DNA from: Hyphomicrobiales bacterium
Lineage (GTDB): Bacteria > Pseudomonadota > Alphaproteobacteria > Rhizobiales > JACESI01
Length of the DNA stretch: 51,451 nt
Assembly: GCA_039973685.1 (NCBI GenBank)
Contig: JBDWKL010000020.1
Coordinates: forward strand, 104,459-155,909
Reading direction: 5' to 3'
Shown here in pieces: positions 1 through 8,558 of this stretch; the stretch's first letter is position 1; every line of letters starts with the position of its first letter. The notes beneath the pieces are model-generated. The model was given only the letters and a program-made list of their open reading frames with translations, made no database searches and was not told where the DNA came from. The position numbers and the translations under genes were made by a program.

Positions 1-1
1 C

Positions 2-601
2 GTATACGTGAATGGTGGCTTTGATGGCAATGCTTCAGGTGAGACAAAATTAGCCGAAGCACAAGCTGCCTGCCAAATGAGTGAGGCTCAACGCGCCGCT
101 TTGGACGCAGCCGCAGTCGGTGATTTAGCCGCCATGCGCATTGCAGACAAGCCCGTACCACTAACAGATATCGGCTTTCAAATGCCCGACGGCTCTGCAA
201 AACAATTTACAGACCTCAACAAGGTGTTGGTTTTGAACCTATGGGCCACATGGTGCGGACCATGCCGCGAGGAAATGCCAGACCTTGCCAATATTCAAAA
301 AGAATACGGCAACGACGATTTTGAAGTCTTCGCTCTCAATGTCGATAGAAATGGTGGCGAAAAACCACAAAAATTCCTTGAAAGCATCAAGGCAACATCG
401 CTCAACCTCTATCTCGACCCTGCCAATAAATCATTCCAAAACTTCCGTTCAAAAGGTCTTGTTTTTGGCCTGCCAACAACAATGATTGTTGATCCGAAAG
501 GCTGTGTACAAGGTGTATTGGCGGGCATTGCACATTGGGGATCAGATGACGCGAAGAATCTGGTAGAGGTTTCAATTAAGACGTTAGGCGGGAAAACATA
601 A
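2..601 (+). CDS. tlpA: TlpA-family thiol:disulfide interchange protein (5' end outside window)
   Basis: Periplasmic, membrane-anchored thioredoxin-fold reductase of the TlpA/ResA type, which keeps cysteines of exported proteins (for example in cytochrome oxidase assembly) reduced. The active site WCGPC lies at residues 82-86 counted from the GTG at position 8. The cis-proline segment GLPTT follows near residue 155. The frame is open back to the first bases of the window with no stop, and the GTG at 8 has no visible ribosome site, so the true start and the N-terminal membrane anchor almost certainly lie upstream. The Ala-rich stretch before the thioredoxin domain is typical of rhizobial TlpA. 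In related genomes tlpA lies next to argH and lysA, which would be off the left edge. The family call is firm; the exact substrate is not visible. Confidence 0.88.
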   Translation, partial: VYVNGGFDGNASGETKLAEAQAACQMSEAQRAALDAAAVGDLAAMRIADKPVPLTDIGFQMPDGSAKQFTDLNKVLVLNLWATWCGPCREEMPDLANIQKEYGNDDFEVFALNVDRNGGEKPQKFLESIKATSLNLYLDPANKSFQNFRSKGLVFGLPTTMIVDPKGCVQGVLAGIAHWGSDDAKNLVEVSIKTLGGKT

Positions 602-615
602 ACTCGGGTTTTCAA

Positions 616-1191
616 TTGAAGCGCATTTTTCACAAATCACTTATTGCCTTCTCTCTGCTTGTCATCGTCACAAGCGCTCCAATCCCAACTGATGCGCAAC
701 AGCGTCGCTATAGCGAGCCTGAAATACATGCGTTCGCTATGGCCCAACTAAACGCCTTTCAAGGGGCGTCTTTTCAAAACGATCGTGAATATTGCGGGTT
801 GATCGGCTTGAACAAAGACGGCGTTCTGACAGCCACGGCAGCGCGGCAGGGTGATATTAATGGGTGTCGACTGAAGCGAAAGCCTTGGCGCTTTAAAACC
901 ATTGCGACCTATCACACCCACGGTGCTTTCAACCGTCGCGCGGATACAGAAGTACCGTCAATTTCAGATTTGAAACATGATTTTAAACAACGGGTAAATG
1001 GCTATATTTCCACGCCCGGTGGACGGGTCTGGTTCAACGACAGCAGTCAACGCATCTCAACCCTATTGTGCCAACAAGGGTGTTTGCAAACTGATCCTAA
1101 TTATTTCGATTGCCCAACAACCGCCCCGCGGCAAAGCTACACCATTGATGATTTGAAATGGCGCGCGCGCAACGTCAATGAACCTTGTTAA
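616..1191 (+). CDS. Secreted DUF4329-like protein with a JAMM-like His/Asp motif
   Basis: A 191-residue protein with a Sec signal peptide (basic start, hydrophobic residues 8-20, likely cleavage near residue 28). The body resembles DUF4329, a domain of unknown function. It contains Glu58 in an EYCG context, a YHTHG segment with His100 and His102, and an S-x-x-D at 115-118. This order of E, HxH and SxxD recalls the metal site of JAMM/JAB peptidases, but the gap between HxH and Ser is 12 residues instead of the usual 7. Several cysteines (59, 152, 156, 165, 191) suggest disulfides. The start is a TTG 14 nt after the tlpA stop with no strong ribosome site, so translation may be coupled to tlpA. 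Being next to a thiol oxidoreductase fits a disulfide-bearing periplasmic protein. The enzymatic role is inference. Confidence 0.65.
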   Translation: MKRIFHKSLIAFSLLVIVTSAPIPTDAQQRRYSEPEIHAFAMAQLNAFQGASFQNDREYCGLIGLNKDGVLTATAARQGDINGCRLKRKPWRFKTIATYHTHGAFNRRADTEVPSISDLKHDFKQRVNGYISTPGGRVWFNDSSQRISTLLCQQGCLQTDPNYFDCPTTAPRQSYTIDDLKWRARNVNEPC

Positions 1192-1203
1192 GTTGAATTG
1201 CCC

Positions 1204-1425
1204 CTATACAGAGCGATCAACAAGCGAGCCTGTGCCATCAAGCGGTGGGGCCGCAATTTCAGCAGCTGCCACAGCAAGTGCATCTCTGCTTCCTTGCAAG
1301 GATTGAATAAGACTAACAGCCGTTTGGGTGTCAATTTCGGCAATACGAGCCGCTACTGCTTGACCTGCTTCAACATTTCCTCTTGCGGATACAAAACTTG
1401 CAACCGCATCTACTGATACTGACAT
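1204..1425 (-). CDS. Small hypothetical protein, YjfB-like
   Basis: A 73-residue, Ala/Val-rich acidic protein with no signal peptide, predicted to be mostly helical. Its pattern (an N-terminal VDAVASFVSA segment followed by a TQTAVSLIQSLQGS segment) loosely resembles the small YjfB-type putative motility proteins (PF14070), but I would not assign that function. The start ATG at 1425 is preceded by a GGAG ribosome site at suitable spacing, which supports a real gene. It lies 66 nt downstream of the CobW-family gene on the same strand and may be read from the same message. No catalytic or metal-binding motif is visible. Confidence 0.5.
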   Translation of the reverse strand: MSVSVDAVASFVSARGNVEAGQAVAARIAEIDTQTAVSLIQSLQGSRDALAVAAAEIAAPPLDGTGSLVDRSV

Positions 1426-1491
1426 AACGCAACTCCATCAGGGGAAATATCAGGCTATCAGCCAAAGTTTAAGACTTCTTGCGCCAACTGA

Positions 1492-2577
1492 TTAAGATTG
1501 TCTGGATTTTGAATACCCTGAAATTGCAAGCGGGTTGTCCATCATGGCAGCGCTATCTGCCTGATCAATCTGGGGCGTTCCGCTAAATCCATCAAAAAGC
1601 CGTTGGATAAAGCTTTCGTCCAAACCATCTGCGATGAAAACAATCTTCGTCACACGTTCAGCGCTCGGCCACTTATCCAAAACTCGAGGCGGATGGAATA
1701 TGGATTGAACGCCGTGAATTAAAACGGGTTGTTCGCTATGTTCAACCACATGGATCAGACCCTTAACCCGTAACAGTTTAGGACCATGCTGGGCCGCCAG
1801 CAAATCAAGAAACGCTCTCAACGCTTCATGTTCGATTGGCCTTTCACGCACCAGTGAAAAGGAGCGGATGGTCTCTCCATGGCGATTTTGATCATGGTGA
1901 TGGTGATCATGATGGTGATCATTTTCACCAAACCATGCCTGAACAATGTCAGCCTTCTCACCTATTTCAAAAAGACCCGTACTCAACTGCTCAACCAGTT
2001 CAGCCTCAGAAACATCGACAACGTTGATTGGCGTGATGTTGGGGTTAAGTTGGAAAATTACAGATTTGAGCGCTGTTGTATCCGTTGCCATATCGATCTT
2101 CGAAATCAACAATTGATCAGCGACAGCCACTTGTTTGCGGGCTTCTTCATAGTGCTCAAGCGTCGTTACACCATTGACCGCATCAATCAGCGTCACGACA
2201 GAACCAAGCGAAAGGCGCTGAGAGAGCAAAGGGTGAGCCATCACCGCCTGCATAACCGGCACTGGGTCTGCAAGGCCTGTGGTTTCAATCACGATAGATG
2301 TCAATCGATTTGCATCTGGGCGATCAAGCAGACGCTCCAAGGTCTCAACCAATTCGCCCCGTATCGTGCAGCAAAGACATCCGCTAGAAAGCTCTATGAT
2401 ATCATCATCACCACTTTCAACCAGCAGATGATCCAGCGACACATCACCAAATTCATTAATGATCACTGCCGCGTTCGCCATGTCAGGCGACACAAGAAGA
2501 CGGTTTAACAAAGTGGTTTTACCAGCCCCCAAAAAGCCGGTGATGATGCTGACCGTTAAGGGCTTATCTAAAACCAC
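1492..2577 (-). CDS. CobW/COG0523-family GTP-dependent metallochaperone
   Basis: A G3E-family P-loop GTPase. Counting from the TTG at 2580, the Walker A sequence GFLGAGKTT is at 15-23, the family metal-binding CxCC motif (CLCC) at 68-71, and the guanine-specificity SKID at 160-163. A histidine-rich loop (HHHDHHHH, residues 222-229) precedes the C-terminal CobW_C domain. The His-rich loop and CxCC point to Zn (or Co/Ni) handling rather than cobalamin synthesis, and no cob genes are nearby. The GTG at 2577 sits about 7 nt after an AGGA box that overlaps the stop of the upstream dacA-like gene; the TTG at 2580 is an alternative start. The gap to that gene is under 10 nt, so the two are co-transcribed. 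Metal identity cannot be read from sequence. Confidence 0.85.
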   Translation of the reverse strand: MVLDKPLTVSIITGFLGAGKTTLLNRLLVSPDMANAAVIINEFGDVSLDHLLVESGDDDIIELSSGCLCCTIRGELVETLERLLDRPDANRLTSIVIETTGLADPVPVMQAVMAHPLLSQRLSLGSVVTLIDAVNGVTTLEHYEEARKQVAVADQLLISKIDMATDTTALKSVIFQLNPNITPINVVDVSEAELVEQLSTGLFEIGEKADIVQAWFGENDHHHDHHHHDQNRHGETIRSFSLVRERPIEHEALRAFLDLLAAQHGPKLLRVKGLIHVVEHSEQPVLIHGVQSIFHPPRVLDKWPSAERVTKIVFIADGLDESFIQRLFDGFSGTPQIDQADSAAMMDNPLAISGYSKSRQS

Positions 2578-2585
2578 CAAAAATC

Positions 2586-4004
2586 CTATTGATGCAATGA
2601 GCTAGCAGCGCTCGCAGGCTTGACGGCAGCAGCCCCATTAGACGCATTTGCAAATGCGCTGGCTGATGATCGAACAGCAGGACGAAGGTCCGTTGGTGCT
2701 GCCGGTGTGGTTACAGGCGTTGCACGGCTTTGACGTCCCGCAACCAGAGGATTTTGGCGCGGCAAAGGAATTCCAAATGCTGGCGTCGCATTCGCTTCTG
2801 CTCTTAACGCTTCTTGCTTTTGCACCTTTGCTAATTGCTTGCGCGCCTTCTTACTAACGTTCACCGTAAAAGGAACCTTCACATCAGGACGGTGTGGGCC
2901 CGCATAAACCCGAGAAATAGCGCCTTCGCGGCGTGGTTGCAAAATATGAGACCGAGATTTACGACGCCCAGGCACACCAATGAGCGCGCCTTGCGGATGG
3001 GATTTATCACCGAGGTTTGGACCAAAGTTTTTACGCTGCGGTGACGTGTATTTTGAGCGTTTAAAGATGCCCTTCTTTGGGCGCGGTTGCGGCGCTACGA
3101 TCTGAAACTGTCTAATTTTACGGTGTCCACCGCAAACATGCGGACGAATATCAACAGGTGAGCTGCGCGTTGGCCGTGGCTTATAAGAAGCAAGTGCCCC
3201 GCGACTTTTGCTAAAAGAACCCCCAAAACCGCGCTCTAAGACCAAGGCTGCTTTTTCAGCACGGTCAATAGAAGAAAGCTCGCCCAAAATAACAACCAGC
3301 AAGTTCTTGCCGCCCCGTTTAGCAGAGCCCACCATGGTCAAACCACCAGAACATATAAACCCAGTTTTCATGCCCGTCGCACCGCGATAATGCTCAACCA
3401 ACAAATTGTGGGAACGCAGATTACTTTTGCCAAAACGAATAGCTGCCAACTTAAAAATCGGCATCACTTCCGGGAAATTACGATGGAAAGCGGCAGCCAA
3501 AACAGCCATGTCCCGCGCGGTTACATATTGCGATTTATTTGGGAGCCCATGTGGATTGACGAAATTACTACCTGTCATACCAATCCGGCGCGCGGTTGCG
3601 GTCATACGTTTGGCAAAAGCTGGCACAGACCCTGAAACGCGCTCTGCAATGGCCACGGCTATGTCATTGGCAGATTTAACAATCAGCATTTGGAATGCAT
3701 TGGCCATTGTAACCTGTGTTCCAACTTTGAAACCCATTTTGCTCGGCTGAGCACGCGATGCATTTCTTGACATCTTCAACGTAGATGTAAGCGACAGCTC
3801 ACCATTACGAATGGCTTCAACCGCCACATAAAGTGTCATCAATTTGGTTATAGAAGCAGGATACCAAGGGTCCGTCGGGCGGTCAGCGGCTAGCACTTTT
3901 TCTGAATTCAAATCAACCAAAATGAACGGGCCAGCTTGGGCCGATAAACCACTGGTTACAAAAAGGCTTAGCGCAACAAAGGGTACTAAGAACAACTTTA
4001 GCAT
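2586..4004 (-). CDS. D-alanyl-D-alanine carboxypeptidase (peptidase S11, DacA/PBP5-like) with long basic tail
   Basis: Periplasmic penicillin-binding protein that removes the terminal D-Ala from peptidoglycan stem peptides. A signal peptide (cleavage near residue 24) is followed by the three catalytic motifs of the S11 family: SITK (Ser51, Lys54), SAN (111-113) and KTG (213-215). The catalytic domain ends near residue 260. The remaining 210 residues are not the usual PBP5 beta domain and membrane-anchoring amphipathic helix; they form a strongly basic, Pro/Ser/Arg-rich, low-complexity tail that ends Ala/Ser-rich. This tail may bind the wall or anionic polymers, which is inference. The ATG at 4004 has an AAGG ribosome site. 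It is the first gene of a group with the CobW gene. Divergent from the TAXI-protein gene. Confidence 0.87.
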   Translation of the reverse strand: MLKLFLVPFVALSLFVTSGLSAQAGPFILVDLNSEKVLAADRPTDPWYPASITKLMTLYVAVEAIRNGELSLTSTLKMSRNASRAQPSKMGFKVGTQVTMANAFQMLIVKSANDIAVAIAERVSGSVPAFAKRMTATARRIGMTGSNFVNPHGLPNKSQYVTARDMAVLAAAFHRNFPEVMPIFKLAAIRFGKSNLRSHNLLVEHYRGATGMKTGFICSGGLTMVGSAKRGGKNLLVVILGELSSIDRAEKAALVLERGFGGSFSKSRGALASYKPRPTRSSPVDIRPHVCGGHRKIRQFQIVAPQPRPKKGIFKRSKYTSPQRKNFGPNLGDKSHPQGALIGVPGRRKSRSHILQPRREGAISRVYAGPHRPDVKVPFTVNVSKKARKQLAKVQKQEALRAEANATPAFGIPLPRQNPLVAGRQSRATPVTTPAAPTDLRPAVRSSASAFANASNGAAAVKPASAASSLHQ

Positions 4005-4120
4005 TTAAAATCGGCCTTTTTTCGGTCGAATAAGTGGTCAATTAATATTTGTGGGCGATAATCGTTTAGTAGCACGAGACTGACACCAGTTTTGTTAAGT
4101 AGAATCGAACGTCGTGGCAA

Positions 4121-5209
4121 ATGATAAATAGCTTCCTCACACTTGAAAATCAAAGTCTTACTCACGATGCAGTTACTAGACAGAGTGACCAAGTGCGCCG
4201 TTTTGCCTTTATGGCCCTCATCGCTGTGTTATTCCTAGGTTTTATAAGCACCAACAGTCCTGCTCGCGCCGACGTTACTTATAATTTTTACACCGGAAGT
4301 TCTTCAAGCAACTACCATCCGGTTGGCGTTGCCCTTGCAACACTCATCAAATTGAAACGATCTGAATCAGATAATCTTCTGCTAAAGGTCCAAGGAAGTC
4401 GCGGCCCTACCGACAATATGCATGCCTTATTGACCGGCAAAGCAGATGTTGCCTTCGTTGATGCATCAACCCTATTGGCAGCAATCACAAAGAAACCCCC
4501 ATTTGATCAATACAAAAACGCCAGACAACTAAGGTCATTGGCCACCCTATGGGAAGCAAACGCGCATTTGATCATACGCGGAAACTTTGTGCGAAAAGAT
4601 GACTTAGAAGACTTCAGGTCGTTAACCAGCCAAGCGATATCATTTGGTCAAGCAGGTTCTCTCTCCCACGATGCTGCAAAACTTCTTTTCCGCAAAAATG
4701 GCTTGATCCACGACAAATTGTTTAGCCTGCCCAACCTCGACCCCCGTGAAACGGTTGATGCTTTTGCCAACGATGTCATCAACGGATTAGCCCTGTTTTC
4801 TCATTCGGGCGACCATACAATCAAAGATGCTTTCTTCAATAGAGACAATGAAGCTGTATTGCTGAATATTTCAGACGAGCATTTATCAAAACTCAACGAT
4901 GACGAAATCCCAATCTGGAACCGTGTCACGATTGAGGCTAACACTTATCCTAATCAGACCAGTCCAGTACAAACAGTCGGGCAGAAAAATTTCCTTGTTA
5001 GCCTTAGCTCTTTTCCAAGAGAAGACGCACTGCATCTTACCCGCACACTTTATGAAAACTTGACCTTCCTAAAGGCGCTGCACCCTGCTGCTGAGAAAAT
5101 TGAAAACGAAATTTCCAGAACAAATTTGATTGCTCCGTTGCACGCGGGATCAGAAAAATACTTCCTTAGCGAAAAGCCATGCTCTGGCTTATTTTGCTTG
5201 TTTAACTAA
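4121..5209 (+). CDS. TAXI-type (TRAP transporter-associated) periplasmic binding protein
   Basis: A solute-binding protein of the NMT1_3/TAXI group. It shows the family start of the mature chain (YNFYTGSSSSNYHPVG, around residues 54-69), then the QGSRGPTDNMHAL and GKADVAFVDAS segments that line the binding cleft. The signal peptide ends at ARA-DV. The open frame begins at ATG 4121, but the 30 residues before the hydrophobic core are long and polar. GTG 4193 or ATG 4211 would give a more normal signal peptide, and none of the three has a strong ribosome site. No TRAP membrane subunit lies nearby, so it is an orphan receptor whose permease must be elsewhere or absent. The ligand is unknown; TAXI proteins bind small organic acids such as glutamate or 2-oxoglutarate. 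Confidence 0.72.
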   Translation: MINSFLTLENQSLTHDAVTRQSDQVRRFAFMALIAVLFLGFISTNSPARADVTYNFYTGSSSSNYHPVGVALATLIKLKRSESDNLLLKVQGSRGPTDNMHALLTGKADVAFVDASTLLAAITKKPPFDQYKNARQLRSLATLWEANAHLIIRGNFVRKDDLEDFRSLTSQAISFGQAGSLSHDAAKLLFRKNGLIHDKLFSLPNLDPRETVDAFANDVINGLALFSHSGDHTIKDAFFNRDNEAVLLNISDEHLSKLNDDEIPIWNRVTIEANTYPNQTSPVQTVGQKNFLVSLSSFPREDALHLTRTLYENLTFLKALHPAAEKIENEISRTNLIAPLHAGSEKYFLSEKPCSGLFCLFN

Positions 5210-5377
5210 CAATTACACAACCAAATTTCACCAACTCAACCCTTCGTGACCACGCTACGAGTGGATTCAATTGCTATTATGTGTGTAGGCTTAGGTGCGC
5301 GGGACTGGTTTTTGGTCTGCACTAGCCGTCAATTCACCAGTCTCAATTTTAGATAATTTGATTTTGGGGAAAGAAAA

Positions 5378-6199
5378 ATGTGCCATCATTGTGTCGTAGA
5401 AAGCGTCAAACAACGCATGTTGAACCGCCGCGATTTGTTCAAAGCAGGATTTGCAGCAGCAGCCAGTGCAGGAGCGCTTACAACAGTTGCTAATGCGCCA
5501 GCAATGGCTGCAACGCCATCAAAAATTGCAGACATGACCCACACTGTTTCAGATCAGTTCCCGACTTATTTCGGGGCGCCTGGTATCAGCATGGATCAAA
5601 AATTCAACTTCAAGGAAAACGGTTTCAATCTGTTTGAAATGAATGTGAATGAGCATACCGGAACTCATATGGATGCCCCGCTGCACTTCTCCGCAGATGG
5701 CCTTTCCGTCGATGAGATTCCAGTCGACAATCTCATCGTGCCACTTGCCGTTATCGATATAAAGACGAGAGCACAAGACAATGCAGACGCCGAAGTAACA
5801 CCTGACGACATCAAAGCATGGATCGCCAAAAATGGTCCATTGCCAGAAAAATGCTGTGTCGCAATGAATTCAGGCTGGGACAAGCTTGTGACATCGGACA
5901 AGTTCCGCAATCCAGATGGGGATGGCAAATTGCACTTCCCTGGGTTCCACATTGAAGCCACAAAAATGCTGCTTGAAGAATCCACCGCCGTTGGTATCGC
6001 CTCTGATACCCTCTCACTGGATCATGGCATCTCAGCTGACTTCAAAACCCATTATGCTTGGCTACCAACCAATCGCTGGGGCATTGAAAACCTCGCAAAT
6101 CTCGACGAAGTGCCAGCAGTAGGCGGAACATTAGTTGTGGGCGCACCAAAACACAAAGGTGGCACTGGCGGTCCTTCGCGCATTTTCACAATGTACTAA
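5378..6199 (+). CDS. Tat-exported cyclase-family (kynurenine formamidase-like) metal hydrolase
   Basis: Member of the cyclase/KynB-like fold (PF04199). The metal-site signature HTGTHMDAPLHF is at residues 93-104, with His93, His97, Asp99 and His103 as expected ligands. A Tat signal (NRRDLFKAG at 16-24, then an Ala-rich hydrophobic stretch, cleavage around AMA-A at 43-45) sends it to the periplasm folded and probably metal-loaded. The ATG at 5378 follows a clear GGGGA-type ribosome site. It stands alone, with a strong terminator 25 nt after its stop. Known family members hydrolyse N-formylkynurenine, cyclic amides or isatin; the substrate cannot be decided here, and export argues against a role in tryptophan catabolism. 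The first 13 residues carry a CHHC cluster, unusual ahead of a Tat motif. Confidence 0.8.
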   Translation: MCHHCVVESVKQRMLNRRDLFKAGFAAAASAGALTTVANAPAMAATPSKIADMTHTVSDQFPTYFGAPGISMDQKFNFKENGFNLFEMNVNEHTGTHMDAPLHFSADGLSVDEIPVDNLIVPLAVIDIKTRAQDNADAEVTPDDIKAWIAKNGPLPEKCCVAMNSGWDKLVTSDKFRNPDGDGKLHFPGFHIEATKMLLEESTAVGIASDTLSLDHGISADFKTHYAWLPTNRWGIENLANLDEVPAVGGTLVVGAPKHKGGTGGPSRIFTMY

Positions 6200-6221
6200 G
6201 CATTATTTCTTATTAAAAAGA

Positions 6222-6255
6222 CCAATGGCGACATCAAAAGGTGTCGCCATTTTCA
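6222..6255 (+). terminator. Intrinsic terminator after cyclase-family gene
   Basis: Perfect inverted repeat AATGGCGACA / TGTCGCCATT (6224-6233 and 6242-6251) whose stem can extend by two pairs around an AAAA loop, followed by TTTTC. It is placed 25 nt after the stop codon. Confidence 0.85.
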
Positions 6256-6382
6256 TATCGTTCAATAACAAATGCTGTTCACAGAGCATTTATCACAAAA
6301 TCGGCGTGTTTATGCTAGAAATACATGAAATATGCTGCTGGCATGGCCTTTGGTAAGCTATCAGTAATGATGCGTTGCAATA

Positions 6383-7606
6383 ATGCAGGTGATTTTTTGG
6401 TTGTCTAAGGGACAGGTCTTGGTCGAATTAAATAGAAATTCCAGCGCTAAAACCGCCCTATCTGTGAACGCTTTTCATAAAGCATCTCGCAAGGCTCGCC
6501 GCCTGTTAACAGGCGCAGGTTTGTTGGCAAGTGCGGCTCTTTTATCAGCCTGTTATGGTGGCGATTTCGAAAAAGAAAACACGCCAATACCTTCTTATTT
6601 AAAAGCCAAGATGGCCGATATTAACGTTGGAGAGCGCGACGGCATCTTCATCCGTATTTTCAAAAAAGAAGCCGAGCTGGAAGTTTGGAAAAGAAAATCT
6701 TCTGGCAAATACGCTCTTTTGAAGACTTACGAAATATGCGCGTGGTCTGGCGACCTCGGTCCTAAGTTCAAAGAAGGCGACCGACAAGCGCCGGAAGGGT
6801 TTTACCGCGTCACACCCGGTTTGATGAACCCAAACTCTTCGTTCCACCTCGCGTTCAATCTCGGTTTTCCTAATTCCTATGATCGTTCCCATAACCGCAC
6901 CGGTTCCTTCTTGATGGTGCATGGCGCTTGTTCATCGGCTGGTTGTTACTCAATGGAAGACGCGCAAATCGAAGAGATTTACGCATTGGCTCGCGAAGCT
7001 TTCTTAGGCGGACAAAAAGCCTTTCAAGTCCACGCCTTCCCGTTCCGGATGTCTGCTGAAAATATGGCGATCTTCCAAAACGATGAAAGCATGCCATTTT
7101 GGCGGACACTTAAACGTGGCTATGAACATTTTGAACTGACAGGTGTTGCGCCAAAAGTAGATAGTTGCAATCGCGGTTATGTGTTTAACGCGAAGGCGAC
7201 AGACGGCGGTAAGTTCAATGCTAAAAATGCTTGTCCAGCCTATGAAGTGCCTAAAAACTTGAAGCTTGCGGTTGATACAAAGATCAATCAGGACAAAGCC
7301 ATTGAGAATAAAATTGCTGCTCGATTTTTCACCGACAAAGACCGTCGTCATGCTGAGTTGATATCACGGTTAGAAATTGAAGAAGCCCGCATTGATAAAT
7401 TCAAAGATCGTGGCCTTGCTTATAGTTCGCATATGAAGCGCCGTCTGATCGGCATTCAAAAGCAACTGGTGGCCCTTGGCTTTAATCCCGACGGCTCCGC
7501 CCCAGCAAATGGCGGCGCCCAAACTGGCTCAACAGACGCCGGATCAACGGGAATATCCGCACCCAATACCCCAACACCTGCAAAACGTCCGGGCAATGCG
7601 GCTTAG
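6383..7606 (+). CDS. YafK-like lipoprotein L,D-transpeptidase (YkuD fold)
   Basis: Peptidoglycan-active L,D-transpeptidase of the YafK/ErfK group. The catalytic motif is HGACSSAGCYSM at residues 180-191, with His180 and nucleophile Cys188. A lipobox (LLSAC, Cys57) after a hydrophobic stretch predicts lipid anchoring in the envelope. The C-terminal 60 residues are Gly/Ala/Pro/Thr-rich and probably unstructured. The frame opens at ATG 6383, but that gives 40 residues before the hydrophobic core; GTG 6464 would start a more normal lipoprotein signal and I favour it weakly. Relatives such as E. coli DpaA/YafK cut the lipoprotein-peptidoglycan link rather than form crosslinks, so either activity is possible. 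Monocistronic by its surroundings. Confidence 0.78.
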   Translation: MQVIFWLSKGQVLVELNRNSSAKTALSVNAFHKASRKARRLLTGAGLLASAALLSACYGGDFEKENTPIPSYLKAKMADINVGERDGIFIRIFKKEAELEVWKRKSSGKYALLKTYEICAWSGDLGPKFKEGDRQAPEGFYRVTPGLMNPNSSFHLAFNLGFPNSYDRSHNRTGSFLMVHGACSSAGCYSMEDAQIEEIYALAREAFLGGQKAFQVHAFPFRMSAENMAIFQNDESMPFWRTLKRGYEHFELTGVAPKVDSCNRGYVFNAKATDGGKFNAKNACPAYEVPKNLKLAVDTKINQDKAIENKIAARFFTDKDRRHAELISRLEIEEARIDKFKDRGLAYSSHMKRRLIGIQKQLVALGFNPDGSAPANGGAQTGSTDAGSTGISAPNTPTPAKRPGNAA

Positions 7607-7628
7607 ATAGTCCGTCTTTATTCTCCTG

Positions 7629-8474
7629 CTATAAAAGATCAAGCGGTGCTGCATGGCTCGGCGGCGGAAACATGCCGTCAATTGCCGACATTACTTCAGT
7701 GTCTAACGTTGTTTGTGCAGCGCGCAGCAATCCATCTAAATGGTGAGGCTTCGAGCATTTCGGTATCGGGACAGCTCGCCCGCTCGTCATATGCCATGAA
7801 AGCGCGAGTTCAGCGGGTGAAAAATTGAGCGATTGTGCAAGCTCAGCAAACGCGCCATTACGCCCCAGCAAGGCCGGTTCTATCGGCGTATAGGCAACAC
7901 AAGCGATCGTGTGGAGCTGCATCAAAGGCAAAAGATCAAACTCAATACCGCGCCTTGCCGGATTATACATCACTTGATTGACATCTATGAGATCGCTAAG
8001 TCCTCCATCGATCAAGTCACCCAGTTCTTGAAAGCTGAAATTGCTCACCCCAAACGCGCGGATTTTACCCTGCTTCAACAATTGATGCGCACCTTCCAGC
8101 GTTTCTTCAAACGCCGTCGCCCCTGGCCAATGGAGCAGGTAGAGATCGATATAGCTCGTCCCCATGCGTTCAAGACTATCCTCGCAGGAATTCATCATCG
8201 CTTGTTTGCTTGCATTAAACGGATAAAATTTGGAGGTGAGAAACAGGTTTGAACGATCAGCTGCTGTGAGTGCTTTACCAAGCAACAATTCAGTCGAACC
8301 ATCACCGTACATTTCTGCCGTATCAAAATGGCAAACGCCGCGCTCCAAGGCCTGATGGATGGTTGCAATCTCGTCTGCCTCATTAGCGGCGATCTCGCCC
8401 ATCTTCCAAGTGCCATAGCCAAAAGCGGGCATATCCAAACCAGATTTAAGGCGTATCGTTTGACCTAATGACAT
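7629..8474 (-). CDS. Aldo/keto reductase
   Basis: NAD(P)H-dependent oxidoreductase with the AKR barrel. From the ATG at 8474, the catalytic tetrad is visible as Asp51 (FDTAEMY), Tyr56, Lys82 (TSKFYP) and His115 (LLHWPG). The cofactor region near GVSNFSFQEL and the late IPKCSKPHHL segment match the family. An in-frame ATG at 8522 lies inside the asd terminator hairpin and has no ribosome site, while 8474 is preceded by GGAG 10 nt upstream, so the shorter form (281 residues) is chosen. It follows asd on the same strand but is separated from it by a strong terminator, so it likely depends on its own promoter or on readthrough. Substrate unknown. Confidence 0.85.
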   Translation of the reverse strand: MSLGQTIRLKSGLDMPAFGYGTWKMGEIAANEADEIATIHQALERGVCHFDTAEMYGDGSTELLLGKALTAADRSNLFLTSKFYPFNASKQAMMNSCEDSLERMGTSYIDLYLLHWPGATAFEETLEGAHQLLKQGKIRAFGVSNFSFQELGDLIDGGLSDLIDVNQVMYNPARRGIEFDLLPLMQLHTIACVAYTPIEPALLGRNGAFAELAQSLNFSPAELALSWHMTSGRAVPIPKCSKPHHLDGLLRAAQTTLDTEVMSAIDGMFPPPSHAAPLDLL

Positions 8475-8504
8475 TGTGCGCTCCTCCATCGCCCCATTTT
8501 GCAC

Positions 8505-8538
8505 AAAAAAATGCCCCGGCAAAACCGAGGCATTTTTA
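8505..8538 (-). terminator. Intrinsic terminator of asd (both directions possible)
   Basis: Stem AAAAATGCC / GGCATTTTT (8507-8515 and 8529-8537) with an inner CGG/CCG pairing and a CAAAA loop. On the minus strand it is followed by a run of T, 20 nt after the asd stop. Confidence 0.85.
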
Positions 8539-8558
8539 ATGTCGTATTGGATAAAGCT

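Noticed and set aside
616-1191. Polymorphic toxin (DUF4329 also occurs in toxin tips)
   Set aside because: Single small secreted domain, with no delivery module and no immunity gene beside it.
1879-2508. Long plus-strand open frame opposite the CobW gene
   Set aside because: The minus strand has a full CobW GTPase with all motifs; the plus frame has no ribosome site or recognisable domain and is a shadow.
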